The notes under the pieces were generated by a model. It did no database searches. It worked only from the letters and a program-made list of their open reading frames with translations, and was not told the origin of the DNA. Below are positions 12,777-25,376 of a stretch of 64,000 bases of DNA, in pieces. Source of the stretch: Chionoecetes opilio (taxonomy: Eukaryota; Arthropoda; Malacostraca; Decapoda; Majidae); contig JACEEZ010020317.1 of NCBI GenBank assembly GCA_016584305.1, positions 507,294-571,293 on the forward strand. Reading direction: 5' to 3'. The position numbers and the translations under genes were made by a program. Numbering within the stretch: the stretch's first letter is position 1; each line of letters opens with the position of its first letter.

Positions 12777-13050
12777 GTATGTCATTCACCCATGGTCTTG
12801 TCCACGCGAGTCGAACTCGCGATCGCCAGTTTCACCCTTCTGGTGCAAGCTTGTAGCTCATTATTACCGATCTTAGGGTAATGCTGGGACCTCACATGCA
12901 CACCACACACACCCATCCCTTTGCTCAAGGGGGATAGTAACCATCCGAATTTGTCAGTGGAAAAATCCCCGAGAATGAGCGGAACCGGGGATCGAACGCC
13001 GAACCACAGAATGGTGCTGGACGCCCTAACCCACCAAGCCGTTCAGGTGG
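12777..13050 (-). repeat. Second SINE family, full-length copy
   Basis: Reading the minus strand from 13050: head CCACCTGAACGGCTTGGTGG with an A-box-like TGGTGGGTTAGGG, then B box GTTCGATCCCC, then body motifs GGTGTGTGTGGTG, GAGGTCCCAGCATTACCC and GATCGCGAGTTCGACTCGCG. It ends CAAGACCATGGGTGAATGAC followed by a short ATAC tail. It looks like a tRNA-derived SINE (head about 70 bp) unrelated in body to the tRNA-Val family. Its head abuts a GT array. Confidence 0.75.
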
Positions 13051-13053
<3 letters not shown>

Positions 13054-13100
<47 letters not shown>

Positions 13101-13138
13101 TGTGTGTGTGTGTGCGTGTGTGTGTGTGTGTGTGTGTG
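13054..13138. repeat. (GT)n microsatellite
   Basis: GT array directly adjoining the head of the antisense SINE at 12777-13050. Confidence 0.96.
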
Positions 13139-13373
13139 GTGGACTGGGAAAGTTAGTACGGCCACATGTAGGCGTGGAAGGGTCCCCTGAGGAGGTACAA
13201 TGCAGACCGTTTTCCCCTCGTGTGGCTGGGAGGGTAATTAACCTGCCACTGTCCCCAAAGTGTTCCAACGCTAAGTAATAAGACATTAGGGTCTGAATAA
13301 GTCAGTTTTGCACACAGCTTAACAACGCTAAGCGAGTGTCGTGTTTGTGTGACGCTAAGCTTTCGTGTGTGTG

Positions 13374-13538
13374 TTATTCACCCATGGTCTTGTCCACATT
13401 GGCAATGTCACCCTCCCGGTGCGAGCTTGGAGCTCATTATTGCCGATCATTGGGTAATGCTGGGACCTCACACACCACACACACACACATCCCCTTGCTC
13501 AAGGGGGACAAGGGGGAACCGGCTACCACAGAATGGCA
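13374..13538 (-). repeat. Second SINE family, 5'-incomplete copy
   Basis: Same body as at 12777-13050 (TTCACCCATGGTCTTGTCCA, GAGCTCATTATTGCCGATC, TGGGTAATGCTGGGACCTCA, CTTGCTCAAGGGGG) with internal deletions. The left flank is GTGTGTGT and the right flank a large GT array. Confidence 0.75.
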
Positions 13539-13539
13539 T

Positions 13540-13762
<223 letters not shown>

Positions 13763-15230
13763 GCGGCTTGGTGACTCCTCCAACCTTACCAAGCAAGCAG
13801 TCACCATTACATATATCAATAAAAAATAAACTGGCTTATAATGTACCGAGGGACGACTCATGGAAACAAGACGATGAGAAGATATAAAAATAAGGTAACC
13901 GGAAAAACATATGATGATAAATAAAGTAACGGATAAAGGGCACTAGGTTAGATTATTTGTTTGTTCCGATATGTTGTTTCTTTGTTACTTTCTTTCCTAC
14001 ATTCCAAAAAAAATTATATATCTTTATGCTCAGTTTACCATGAGGCGGCTCAGATAACAGGTGGATATGACTCGTCCCTGTTCCCTTACTAAGGCATTGC
14101 AGACGATGAATGTGATCAATGATTCTTACTCCCTTCATATATCAATGTGATGGGGAGCGAAGGGTAGGGAAAGTAAAGCTATAACACATCCCCTATTGTG
14201 TCTATAACTAGAAAATTAAGGAAAATGAATTGGTACCCCCCGAGTCTTCTACGCAGTGTATCGGAAAAGAAGCAATACTGACTGACATCCATCATGCATA
14301 TTACCTAAGAAATATATGGTAAAACACGTAGATATATACAGACTGCCTTGGAAAGCACATACAGTCGACGTGGGAAAAGATACTAGTGTAAGCAAGTCAA
14401 CAAAAGAGCGACGTAGTGTGCGTGACTGCTGCGATATGATGAGGATACGATAAGCTATACTACTTATACTACTTTATACGAGGAGTTGATAGAGAGGTCT
14501 GACAGCCATTCCTCCAGGCAAGCAGCTTCCTCACTGTAACGACCGTGTACAGCATCGCACTATGTTAATCTTTACATTTGTTACATTGCTGTGACGAGAA
14601 GACTTTCGGAAATATGACAATGCAAAAATTTCATGTACTACTACTTCAGGTTACAACAAGGTATAAAAAACCCATGAAAGATCGCAACCGGGACTGTGTT
14701 ATGTATCTTTAGCTCGTAAAAACATATATTACCTACTCCTTAAGCCATTCCTTGACGTGACCAAAAATGTAACACATGCATATATTTATCTTTGTGATGA
14801 GTAATCTTAATCTATCCCTTATCGATAACACCAACAAGTATGCAATGTTCGTTACTACCCATCTATCCGTGACCAATAATTAAAAGTTGATATATAATAT
14901 ACCTTGATATATAATGATATGCCTTGCTACTTTTTCGCATCAATGATAAACGCCTCCTTATCCACCTAGAATAATATGCAAATGCTAAAGCGCTTCTGGC
15001 AAGCAACTAGCCTCATTGACATAAGTTAAACTAAAACACGCCCTGAATCCTTCCTCTATGCATATTACTGTACTGTACTGCCGTGTTAATATTTCCCTTT
15101 CTCACTAAATGTATCACGCCTCTACGACTACTCATCAATTATTCATCGCCTCTATTGCTATGTCACAGACGCACTCCCTTCGTCTTGTGTGCATCGCTGT
15201 CCTTTATCTTCCATCAACACTCAAATAATG
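13763..15230. other. No gene recognised
   Basis: AT-rich sequence. A TATAAAAAA lies near 14663, without an initiator at the right distance. No mobile-element or coding signal is recognised. Confidence 0.45.
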
Positions 15231-15352
15231 ATCCTAACTCGCGACGCTCGTGCGGGAGACGCACAGCGACACGTGCGTCTCGCACACACATACTTGAACG
15301 CGACGTGGAGAGCCGCGTGCTGGGATAAGCGGGTGTTGCTGACCTCACTTAC

Positions 15353-15534
15353 CTTTGTCGTGTTTGATTAAGTTGGTCACGGAGGAAGTTTGTGGCCGAC
15401 GGTGTGTGCACCTTTTTCGCAGAGGGTACGAGTGACGAGGAGTGCCCGTACAGAGGGCAGGGCGCGGCAGCTGCAGAGTGCGGTGGCGTGACAAGGTGCA
15501 GAGTGAACGACAGGTGACCGCGCGCCGATATATA
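15353..15534 (-). promoter_or_regulatory. Candidate promoter and non-coding first exon, minus strand
   Basis: On the minus strand TATATAT starts at 15534, and an initiator-like TCACTC has its A at 15504, exactly 30 bases downstream. The next 150 bases are GC-rich, unlike the surroundings, and end at a strong donor AAAG|GTAAGTG (exon end about 15353). This is the arrangement expected of an arthropod gene start whose coding exons lie left of the window's nearby repeats or further away. No protein is recognised in the exon. This is the best hint of a host gene in the window. Confidence 0.4.
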
Positions 15535-15836
15535 CTCGTACAGCACAGGGGGGCGGAGCATCATACCTGTGTCGGCGCAAGCGTCCCCCCTGCCCTCTCC
15601 ACATCCCACGCCACCTACGGAAAGACCTATGGACCACTCACATCGACAGGCAGGCCAACAGTAGGGCAAGGTAATGGTGGGGGTGGGAGGGGAAGAGAGG
15701 GGGTCACGCCACCATGGCCACAGCATTTAGAACTTGATTGTGAAGATTGAAAGCACACTTAATGGGCACAGTACTCGCCACAACCTATTACTTCCTAAGA
15801 GAGTGGCTCTTCTTTCAGTGGCCCCCCTTTACTCGT

Positions 15837-16252
<416 letters not shown>

Positions 16253-16253
16253 G

Positions 16254-16340
<87 letters not shown>
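16253..16340. repeat. (GT)n microsatellite
   Basis: GT array shared as a boundary by two antisense SINE copies. Confidence 0.97.
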
Positions 16341-16343
<3 letters not shown>

Positions 16344-16565
16344 ATCAGCACGGTCTTGATTACGCTCTGGACTCATGACTGCAAGTAATCACCTTCCTGG
16401 TAGGGTGCTTAGACCTCATTTGGACCGATATATAGGTAAAGCTAGGTGTTCATATATCGCACACGCCCCATCCCCTTATGGGGAGCACTAACTACCCACT
16501 TTTGACTATGAAAAATTCTGGGCATTGAGCAGAGCTGGAACGCGGGGCCACAGAGTGGTGCGCAG
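16341..16565 (-). repeat. Second SINE family, diverged copy between GT arrays
   Basis: Diverged but collinear: CACGGTCTTGATTACGC-CTGGACTC, CCGATATATAGG, CATCCCCTTATGGGG, GAAAAATTCTGGGCATTGAG, GGGGCCACAGAGTGGTGC. GT arrays lie on both sides. Confidence 0.6.
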
Positions 16566-16598
16566 CATTGCGTGAGTGTATTTGTGATTGTTTGTTCC

Positions 16599-16601
<3 letters not shown>

Positions 16602-16692
<91 letters not shown>
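16602..16692. repeat. (GT)n microsatellite
   Basis: GT array with GC interruptions, downstream of a diverged SINE. Confidence 0.96.
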
Positions 16693-16695
<3 letters not shown>

Positions 16696-16871
16696 ACGTG
16701 CGTGTGTGTGAGCTTGTTTATTTCTTTGCTTGTTTGTTTGTGTAGGTATGTGTATGTGACAGCGCGCCCAAATGTCATTGAGGGTTTCACTTTACACTAA
16801 ATCCCACGAAATAAACGCGTTTTTTTATATCAATATAATAGGGAGATACAGTTATGCATATGGGGGTCTTT

Positions 16872-16965
16872 GGTGAGAGTGCACGACGACTATAATGCAC
16901 TGCTGATGAAACCTTCCTCTTATGTGATGGATGTCGGATGGGAAAGAGGAGGAGGGTGGGAAATG
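16872..16965 (+). repeat. Dispersed direct repeat X, copy 1
   Basis: About 90 bp (core GATGAAACCTTCCTCTTATG and GTCGGATGGGAAAGAGGAGG), present again in the same orientation at 24170-24262. Identity unknown. Confidence 0.8.
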
Positions 16966-17193
16966 TGTTGGCGGCATGTTAGGGAGAGGGTGTGAGAGGT
17001 GTATCAGTGTGTTGATGTAAATGTAATACTATCAGAGCAGAAGTCAGTGACGATGAGTCAGTGTGGGATGAGACAGAAAATGTAGTATGGATGGTTTGTT
17101 TTAAAAATTCGAGTGTAGGGGGGGAGAGATGCTGCTAAAGTGTCTACGTTTTTTCTACATCGAAAGCAGACTGATCCATGCCTATATAACCAA

Positions 17194-17410
17194 TTAAATC
17201 CCTTCACACCCAGATATTTCCTTTGCTATAAAAAAAATGTATGTTGGCGAGCCATAAAATTACAAAAAGTAACTGAATATACCAGATTAGTTAGTGGACA
17301 AGGATACTAAATAGATCATATATATATAAAACATTGTATATATTAACTAAAACTCGTCTAATGATACTCAAGTTACAATTAAAATTACGTTCTGGGCCTC
17401 AAGGGGTTAA
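17194..17410. mobile_element. piggyBac-type MITE, copy 2
   Basis: Same 0.2-kb element as at 2979-3191, bounded by TTAA and sharing CCTTTGCTATAAAAAAA, GAGCCATAAAAT and AATTACGTTCTGGG blocks. Moderately diverged from copy 1; non-coding. Confidence 0.75.
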
Positions 17411-17414
17411 ACTA

Positions 17415-18012
17415 GGTAGACGTGCAGTTTTCTCCGTATACCAATCAATGTTAAGTCCTTGTCAGAAACAGAAGTCTTAAGTGGAAAGCTGCATACCCAG
17501 GAATGGCCTTACATTATGAAGGACTCCAGCACATATACTTTGATAAATGTATTATTGCCGACCCTGACTACACTCCATACAAGAGGCCATTTTAGCTCCG
17601 GGCAGCAAAGCTTGACCTCCCTGATGAGCTTGAGCTTCGGTGTTCACGCTGTCCTTTAAGTCGAGCTTGGCCACCTTAATGGCACCCATGAGGCAGCGAA
17701 TGGCGTCCACACTTTCCGTGCTGCACTCTTGCGTCACTCGAAGGGGATGCTTGCCACCTTGGACACGAAGAATGCCCGTTCCTCCCTTGGTGGGCGGTTT
17801 TTTTGTTTTGTTTTTTCGCACACTTCTCGGCCATCACAGAGGCATAGACAGTATATTGATGCATATATGAAGTCTGTGTGTTCAGCCATCTCGGAGGAGT
17901 TCAACCGGACAGACACCGCACACACACACACACACATAGCTCTTCAATCGGGCTCTCCCCTATGCGGTTTCTGATCATACCTCAGGAATGGCCCTCCGGG
18001 CCATTCCTGGAT
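17415..18012 (+). repeat. Direct repeat Y, copy 1 (left flank of A1)
   Basis: About 0.6 kb from TAGACGTGCAG to CCATTCCTGGATAA, repeated at 23057-23642. It ends in a perfect 25-bp hairpin (AGGAATGGCCC, loop TCCG, GGCCATTCCT). On the minus strand one frame is preserved in both copies (REVKLCCPELKWPLVWSVV and following residues), so the repeat may hold a degenerate coding segment I do not recognise. Confidence 0.8.
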
Positions 18013-18022
18013 AAAGAAGCTA

Positions 18023-21000
18023 TAGTCCGGTAGCCATGGCGCTGCACCTTGTTTTGTCGGATAAAGTTGTTTTTTTGCTGTTTCTTGTAGCTTGGGGGTA
18101 CCTCTTCAAAATACAGGAGGGTGCCCAGTGGGCACCCTTGGGCATTTTGAGATATTAACCCCATAAACACCAAAATCACAAAAGAAACGTGATTTATTAT
18201 ATTGCATGCAAAATACTTAAATCAAATGCCTCTAACCTGTTATCTACAATGAATTATAAAGCAGTTCCTGTATTCCATATAATACAGTATTTTCTGCCCT
18301 CTAGCCATTTATGAAACTTATTAACTTATTTTTACAACACTTTGGTGAGAATCACACATATATGTGTATTAACTCATGTTTACATTTTCTTTACAGATTT
18401 GGTTATGGATCCAGTGCCCGAGGAGTCAACTTCAGTTGGAAGTTCAACTGCCAAGCAAAGAAAGAAAAATTCAAACCTGTAAAAGCAGTAATAAGGAACA
18501 TTATCCAGTGTAGTAAGATATATGGCGATGAAAAACACTTTGAGCTTCAAGAATCATTAGATGATAACAATGAAATGATATTGAAATGTCATAAAAGTTG
18601 TGTGTCATGTTACACCTCAAAGGTACACATTGAACGGCACAAACGTAAGAGGGGCGCAGAACCTGATTCCAATGTCCCTTTCAAGGTGACCATGCGCTCA
18701 CATTCGGGAGGTTCAGCTGAATGTTTTGATTTTAAAAGGCACTGTGTTTTCTGTGGTGAGTTTTGCAATCTTAATGCTGACAAGAAACACCCATCTAGAT
18801 GGAGGGAGGCATATCTATTCAGAGAAATGGACACCAAGGCATCTCTCTTGGATGTTTGTGGGAAGCGAAATGATGATGTTGCGCAAAGTGTCCAACTCCG
18901 TCTTCAGGGGGCGTTGAGTGATCTGCCTGCTGCAGATGCTCGGTACCATGCTGACTGTTGACAAAGATTTATCTCCTTTCGGTCACTCCTAGGGCAGGCT
19001 CCTACTTATAGAATCACCGAGGAAACTGATGAAGATCACCCCTTTGCATCAGTTGTAGAGAAGATGACAGCTGATCGATCAAGAATGTGGAATTCTATTG
19101 AACTGCTTGCAGCCTATACAGAGCTGGGCAGAGCAGAGCTTAATGGGGATAGGCTTTCAAGGAAGACCCTCATTCAGAAACTGCAGCAGACATTTGACAG
19201 TGAGCTCATAGTGCTATCCTCACCTGGCATTGCTGATATCATTGCTTTTCGTAGTTGTGCCTCGCAGACTCTCAGACTTGTGAATGTAGACGAGGATGAC
19301 TCGGAGAGTATTGCAATGAAAGCTAGCAAACAAATCATTCAGGATGTGAAAAACATGGACATGGACAAGGGACACTACAACATTAGCATTAGTAAGGACA
19401 TTATCAAAGAGTCAGTGAGTGACTTCCTGTTGATGCTGTTGGCAAAGGTGTCTCCCAGACTAGATAATACCCTCCCTGCACTGCTCATAGGCTCAATTGT
19501 CACAAGTACTCTCAAGTCCCAGGCAACTTGTTTGCAAGTAGACCTAGCAGAAAAGATGGTGGAGTCGAAGAAACTCATCAACAGCATGTACTCCTATGGT
19601 GTGTGCTGTTCATACACAGAGTATCGCAGGTTCAAGAAATCTGCATCTCAGGCAGCCGTAGCAGATCTGAAGTTATCTGGCATATGTAATGCTGGAGATG
19701 GCTTAGTTCAGGCTATTGTTGATAACTTCGATGCTGATATATCCTCGCAGAATGGGAAGCAGTCCACACATTCTCTGGCTGTCCTTCTCACACAGTACTC
19801 CCAGACCCCAGAAAAGGGTGAGGAGCAAACAAATCCAAAGATCAACAGGATCCCTAAAGATTCACCAGATGTTCCATATGACGTAGACATCCACCGATAC
19901 CAGGGACCCAAACAGCCTCCAATGCCACCAGATGGAGCCACAAAGGTCGTCTGCTCCCTGAAGTCACTCACTCAACAAGCAGTCGCGGTTAGCAGAGCTT
20001 CAGAGGCCGACCTCAGTTTTCTACAGGACGTTCTTACTCAAGACAACTGCCCAGAATTCCATGGATACAATACAAAACAAAGCAGGGAGCAGGGCCATCT
20101 CCCTCAGGCCAAGACAAAAGTGCTCTATTTACCCCTGATTGACATGAAGCCATCGGATCCTGATACGATGATGACCGCCATGACCAGAGTCCAAGAGCTC
20201 ACATCTGAAACTAACCAGGATTTCAGTGTGCTGACATGCGACCAGCAGCTGTATCGGGTTGCAGTGCAAGTGAAATGGGCCCACCCGGAGAAGTTCAAAT
20301 ACATGCATTTACGTCTCGGAGGGATGCACGCACTGATGAGTTTTGTTGGAGCAGTTGGTTCACTGATGGCTGAAAGTGGGCTCGCCACTGTCCTGTCAGA
20401 AGTCTTTGGAGGGGTTGCTAAGATGTTGGCTGGGAAGAAGTTCCCTCAGAATGTACGAGCCCTACGAATGATGGCGGAGGAGGTGTTAAGGAGCCTGATC
20501 GCAGATGGCAACTTTCAGACAGCTGATGACCTGAGGAGAGCCTTGGATCACATAGCCAGCCAGAGCAGGACAGCCAAACTTTGGGTTGAGGTGTTGGTGA
20601 AGCCAGTGTTGCTGATGATGTCCTACATCCGGGCCGAACGTGAGGGTGACTGGCTCCTCCATCTGAACACATTCCGGAAGATGCTTCCCTACTACTTTGC
20701 AGCCGGCCATGTCAACTACGCCAGGTATGGCCTCTACTACCTCCGCTCCATGGAACAACTTCCTCCACATGTCCAAAGCTATTTCATCCAGGGACAACAT
20801 GTCACGAGACACATCAGCGGAATATGGAATGGCCTGTGGAGTGACCAGTTCATCGAGTCCACCTTCATGAGGTATGGTCACAGTGCGGGAGGGATCATTG
20901 GCATAACCCTGAAGACAGAGGCACTGAAGATCTGGGCACTGAGCCGCCACATCTGCTGCAAGATCGAGTCAGATATGAAGGAGATGGAAGAGGAGACAAA

Positions 21001-22954
21001 TACATCCAAAGATCAGCTATATCACAAGGAAGAGAATAAAACCAGGGTTATAGCAGATGCCAAGGACAGGGCTGGACTTCGCCAGAGACTGGATACCTGC
21101 CTCCATCCTTTGGAACCACATGATCATCCATCAGAAAGCATCATGAACATCACAAGTGGGAAGATAGCCCCAGCATCTGTTAATGTAGACAATGCTGTAC
21201 TGATTGGAGAGACAATGTTGAAAGATTTTGAAGTGACCTAGCCAGAGGGATTTTACAGTACCATCCCAAAGAAAGTAAAGACAATGGCAATAACTATGAA
21301 ATCCATCCAAGTTGAAAACTCCAAAATGTATGACCTGAATGTCATCTATTCAAGAGTCATCGCACTGTTCTCTAGTGACCGCAGTGTTGATGTGAAGGAT
21401 GTTCTCGCCTACGAGCTGGCACCAGTTCCAACTACCATGTTCAGTTTGTTCACAGAGGAAGGAATGCGGCTGTGTAAATTAAAGTCCACACTGAAGAAGT
21501 CACTCCAAGTCTTGAAGAGGAAAGTAAATGACGCAGACATCACAGTCATTGATGGATCTGCACTTCTTTGGACCATCCACTGGCCAGCAGATGGCACTGT
21601 AGCTGATTTCATAGAAAATATTAAGGCACGGCTAACTTCATACCTCTTAAAGAGTGACGTCTACCTTATCTTTGACAGATACTACGAGTTCATTATCAAG
21701 TCCGTCACCAAAGATGTCAGGGAGACAGTGGTCAACAAAAATCATCATCTCCTCCTGTCAACCAAACTACCAGCCCAGAAAGTTGTCCTGTCATCCATTG
21801 AAAACAAAAAACAGCTGAACAAATTACTGTGTGAGGAACTGAGCAAAGACAGGCTATTTCATCTACGGAGCACAAAGAAGCACAAGTTGGTGGTGACAGG
21901 TGAGGACCCATGTCCCATCGAGATCAGGATGGAAGAAAGACGGGACAGATAGGATCTAGAAAATCAGCAGGAAGAAGCTGACACCATCATCGTCCAACAA
22001 GTCCTGAGGTGTGCTGGAGAAGCCCATCACATCACTGTGGTTTCTGATGACACAGATGTGTTTGTCCTCCTCCTTCACCATTACCATCAGACAGGACTGG
22101 ATGTACCACTAATCATGGATTCCCCCCGCAAGGACAGAACAATAGTGGACATCAAGTCAACACTGGCCAAGCAGACACAAATTGTCGAACACCTTTTACC
22201 AGCCCATGCCATATCAGGATGTGACACTGTAGCATCGTACTATGGGTTGGGAAAAGGCTCTGTCATCAAAGCCCTGAAAGCTGGTTATGACCTATCAGCC
22301 ATTGGCAACATGGATGCACCATTCCAGCAAGTCCTTGAACAAGCCACTGCCTTCATCTCAGCCTGTTATGGCATAACAGAGAGCACGGACATGTCCCACA
22401 CAAGGCTACTTGTCTGGGGAAAAAAGAATGGGAAAGGACATATGTCTGCATCAAATCTGGCTGTTCTACCACCAACAAAGGAAGCATTCCTTGAAAATGT
22501 TAAGAGGGCCCACTTCCAAGCGTACTTGTGGCGAAATCTCGATGTGAATCAGCTACCAGCACTGGACCCAGAGGAATTTGGATGGGAAAAAGACACCTGT
22601 AACAGGGCACTAATCCCAATCCACCTACCAGAAGATGCCAAACTTGTCCCAGACTACATCCTGAAGATGATCCGGTGTGGCTGCAAGAGTGAGAACCCTT
22701 GTGCTTCCAAGAAGTGCAGCTGTAAAGAACATTGTTTGCCATGCACGATGTTCTGTGCATGTTTCAGGGTAGGATGCTCAAGACCCTAAGTTTTGGGCAT
22801 GAAGGGGTTAATATCTCAAAATGCCCAAGGGTGTCCACTGGGCACCCTCCTGTATTTTGAAAAGGTACCCCCAAGCTACAAGAAACAGCCAAAAAAAAAC
22901 TTTATCCGACAAAACAAGGTTCATCAATAAATCAGGCTATGGCTCCCGGACTAC
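18023..22954 (+). mobile_element. A1: Academ-like DNA transposon, full length
   Basis: A 4.9-kb element with terminal inverted repeats of about 145 bp. The left end TAGTCCGGTAGCCATGG mirrors the right end, and the match continues through CCTTGTTTTGTCGGATAAAG, GCTTGGGGGTACC and TTTTGAGATATTAACCCC (to about 18165 and from about 22804). The right repeat has a 12-bp extra segment. Flanking target duplication CTA (18020-18022 and 22955-22957). It encodes one large transposase reading left to right. A 3-bp duplication, an XPG-type nuclease in the transposase and a terminal cysteine cluster are the recognised features of the Academ superfamily; assignment is from memory of that family. Confidence 0.85.
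18405..22789 (+). pseudogene. Academ-like transposase (zinc fingers, core, XPG-like nuclease, Cys cluster), three stops
   Basis: Expected to bind the element ends and cut DNA in the nucleus. From about 18490 to 22789 a single frame is maintained, broken only by in-frame stops TGA (18959), TAG (21239) and TAG (21950). The ATG at 18405, 8 bases after a TTTACAG acceptor, is in another frame, so a small indel also lies near the start. Visible modules: first zinc finger with KCHKSC (about 18585); second with CVFCGEFC and YHADC (18745-18960); core with CDQQLY, NYARY (about 20715) and DQFIES (about 20845); XPG-like nuclease with IDGSALL, LIFDRYYE, QEEADT, SDDTDVFVLL and SGCDTVASYYGLGKG (21547-22262); C-terminal cluster CGCK...CSCKEHC...CACFRVGC (22676-22786). 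About 1,460 codons. Inactivated copy. Confidence 0.85.
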
Positions 22955-23056
22955 TACAAGAGGCTGGGAGACCTACACGTGGTAGTTCCTGTTACTTAAC
23001 ACTACCTACATCCACCTTTCATCCCCATCCATAACACTGTCTATAGTAAGAATAAA

Positions 23057-23642
23057 GTAGACGTGCAGCTTTCTCCGTACAGAAGACAGAAGTCAGAAAC
23101 AGAAGTCTTAAGTGGAAAGCTGCATACCCAGGAATGGCCTTACATTAAGAAGGACTCCAGCACATATACTTTGATAAATGTATTATTGCCGACCCTGACC
23201 ACACTCCATACAAGAGGCCATTTTAGCTCCGGGCAGCAAAGCTTGACCTCCCTGATGAGCTTGAGCTTCAAGCTGTAGATGGCGTCGACCATGGTGGCCA
23301 CCCTGATGGCACCCACAAGGACGGTGTTCACGCTGTCCTAGAATTCGAGCTTGGCCACCTTATTACTCATAGCAAAGGAATGGGACTCGCATGAGTGATT
23401 TCGGATTTGGCCCAACACTAAAAAAAAAAAAAAAAAAAAATTTTTTTTTTTTAAATCTCGGCCATCACAGAGGCATAGACAGTATATTGATGCATATATG
23501 AAGTCTGTGTGTTCAGCCATCTCGGAGGAGTTCAACCGGACAGACTACGCACACACACACACATAGCTCTTCAATCGGGCTCTCCCTATGCGGTTTCTGA
23601 TCATACCTCAGGAATGGCCCTCCGGGCCATTCCTGGATAAGT
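23057..23642 (+). repeat. Direct repeat Y, copy 2
   Basis: Second copy of the 17415-18012 repeat, beginning 102 bases after A1 and ending in the same GGAATGGCCC hairpin. It carries a run of about 20 A followed by about 12 T at 23421-23452, absent from copy 1, and an alternative internal segment around 23270-23400. Confidence 0.8.
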
Positions 23643-23756
23643 AAAAAGGAAAACGAAGGATAGGTGGCGTTTCCCAAGCTACCGATGTCGTGATGTGGTG
23701 GAGGAAGTAACACAGTCGTCAAGTTTTATGTTGGCAGGATTAACAGAATGAGGTTG

Positions 23757-23931
<175 letters not shown>

Positions 23932-24169
23932 AAAGTAGGAACAGATGGAGAGACAAACGATGCGACGGAGATAAAGTAGTCGAGTGGAGGCATTCACTTA
24001 GCAGGTTAAGAAGACATGTAACCGCGAGATTAAGTTAGAAGAAAGTAAGACTGAAGACACTCAGATAAAGAAAAGGGAACCGATGAGGCAAGTAGCGTTT
24101 GACAAGTGTGTACGGGAGTGTTACATAGAAAATACATTATGAAAAAAAAAATGGCAAAACTCAGCTTTA

Positions 24170-24262
24170 GGATAGAGTGCACGGCGACTTTAATGCATTG
24201 CTGATGAAACCTTCCTCTTATGTGATGGATGTCGGATGGGAAAGAGGAGGAGGGTGGGAGTC
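24170..24262 (+). repeat. Dispersed direct repeat X, copy 2
   Basis: Second copy of the 16872-16965 repeat, same orientation, a few substitutions. Confidence 0.8.
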
Positions 24263-24828
24263 ATCGCTGGACGTTAATCTTAACTTAATCGCTGGAGGGT
24301 GGGAGCGGGCAATCATCTGAATCGCAATTTACTGAATTTTACGCAGATGTTTCCTCCAAGTGTTGAGGTGATTAGACTGTAGATATGGCAAGGGTGGCAT
24401 GTGGGTTGGAGAGCAGTAGAGAAAATGATTATATTTTTCATCAAGTGCTAGAAATCACAAAGAGTCACAAAAGGTGATGAGATTTCGACATTTTCTATAA
24501 AAGTTTTTGGCGAGCAGGAAATAAAAGCTGCTAAAGCATGACTTCAAGCAGAAATATAAAGGGCGTGACTGTCAGTTGATTTCTGGTGACAATACTATCT
24601 GACAGCCGCTTCTTTCTTTTATGAATAGCATAAAAACATATAGAAGTGACCTGGCCCCTTCTAGTTTTGGGTTGTGGAGTATGTAAAGTACTGCACTTCA
24701 ATTTCACAAACAGCTATTTACGTAAAGCATTGGACGGGGACAGATGAGTCTCTGAGAGTGGCAGTCATATCTTATGGAGTTAGCGGAAAAAAGTTAAGTC
24801 TTAAGGAATGACTTTATATATAGGCAAA

Positions 24829-25086
24829 ACTTTGGAGACATGTTCAATACTGACTTTCTGAGTATTATCAACCTTCCAGTTTATTGTTTTAAGATATTTT
24901 CGTTGCTGAGATTATAGTTTCATGTTTTTTATTTTCACCGCCGTCTTGATGTACCCTATCGCAAATCACGAGCCACAGGACGTGATATAAACATGAAACT
25001 ATAATCTCAGCAAAGAAATGATCTTAAAACAATAAACTGGATAGTTAATAATACTCAGAAAGTCAGTATTGAGTATGTCTCCAAGG
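24829..25086. repeat. Hairpin-forming inverted repeat
   Basis: Arms of about 100 bp (CTTTGGAGACATGTTCAATA ... GCTGAGATTATAGTTTCATG and its reverse complement) separated by a loop of roughly 55 bp. Probably a small foldback or MITE; no coding potential. Confidence 0.8.
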
Positions 25087-25229
25087 AGAAATGAGTAGTG
25101 TTACTACCGATTCGAGATCACTGAGCAGAGCAATTTGAAAGGCTTGTTCCCCTTGTTGAATAGTAAAAGATGACTGAGTGTGTGTTCGTTTTACAAAGAT
25201 AAGACATAAAGAGTGGGGATTCTGGGGGA

Positions 25230-25376
25230 AGGGTGGTGAGAAAGCAACATGGAATGAAGCAGAAAAACTTTATTGTTCTTACATTTAGACTGTTGCTTTA
25301 TCTCTGAAGAAGGTAAGATTCGCAACGTGTGAGAAATATAGTGCTTCTGCTGCATCCCGTGTTTTCTCACCACCAC
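25230..25376. repeat. Imperfect inverted repeat
   Basis: GGTGGTGAGAAAGCAACATGG on the left pairs imperfectly with CCGTGTTTTCTCACCACC on the right, with weaker pairing inward. Possibly another small foldback element. Confidence 0.5.

Noticed and set aside
15083..15750. Overlapping frames of 60-125 codons on both strands in the GC-rich stretch
   Set aside because: No recognisable domain, and the frames overlap on both strands; only the promoter-like signals were kept, at low confidence.
18405..22789. Reading A1 as a live gene with three exons separated at the stop codons
   Set aside because: The frame continues unchanged through each stop and conserved motifs (EEAD just after 21952) follow at once, so nonsense mutations are simpler than introns.
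24000..24105. Possible antisense Jockey-type LINE scrap
   Set aside because: Weak resemblance to the 28080-28160 fragment (CTGAAGACA-TCAG, GATGAG-C); too diverged to claim by eye.
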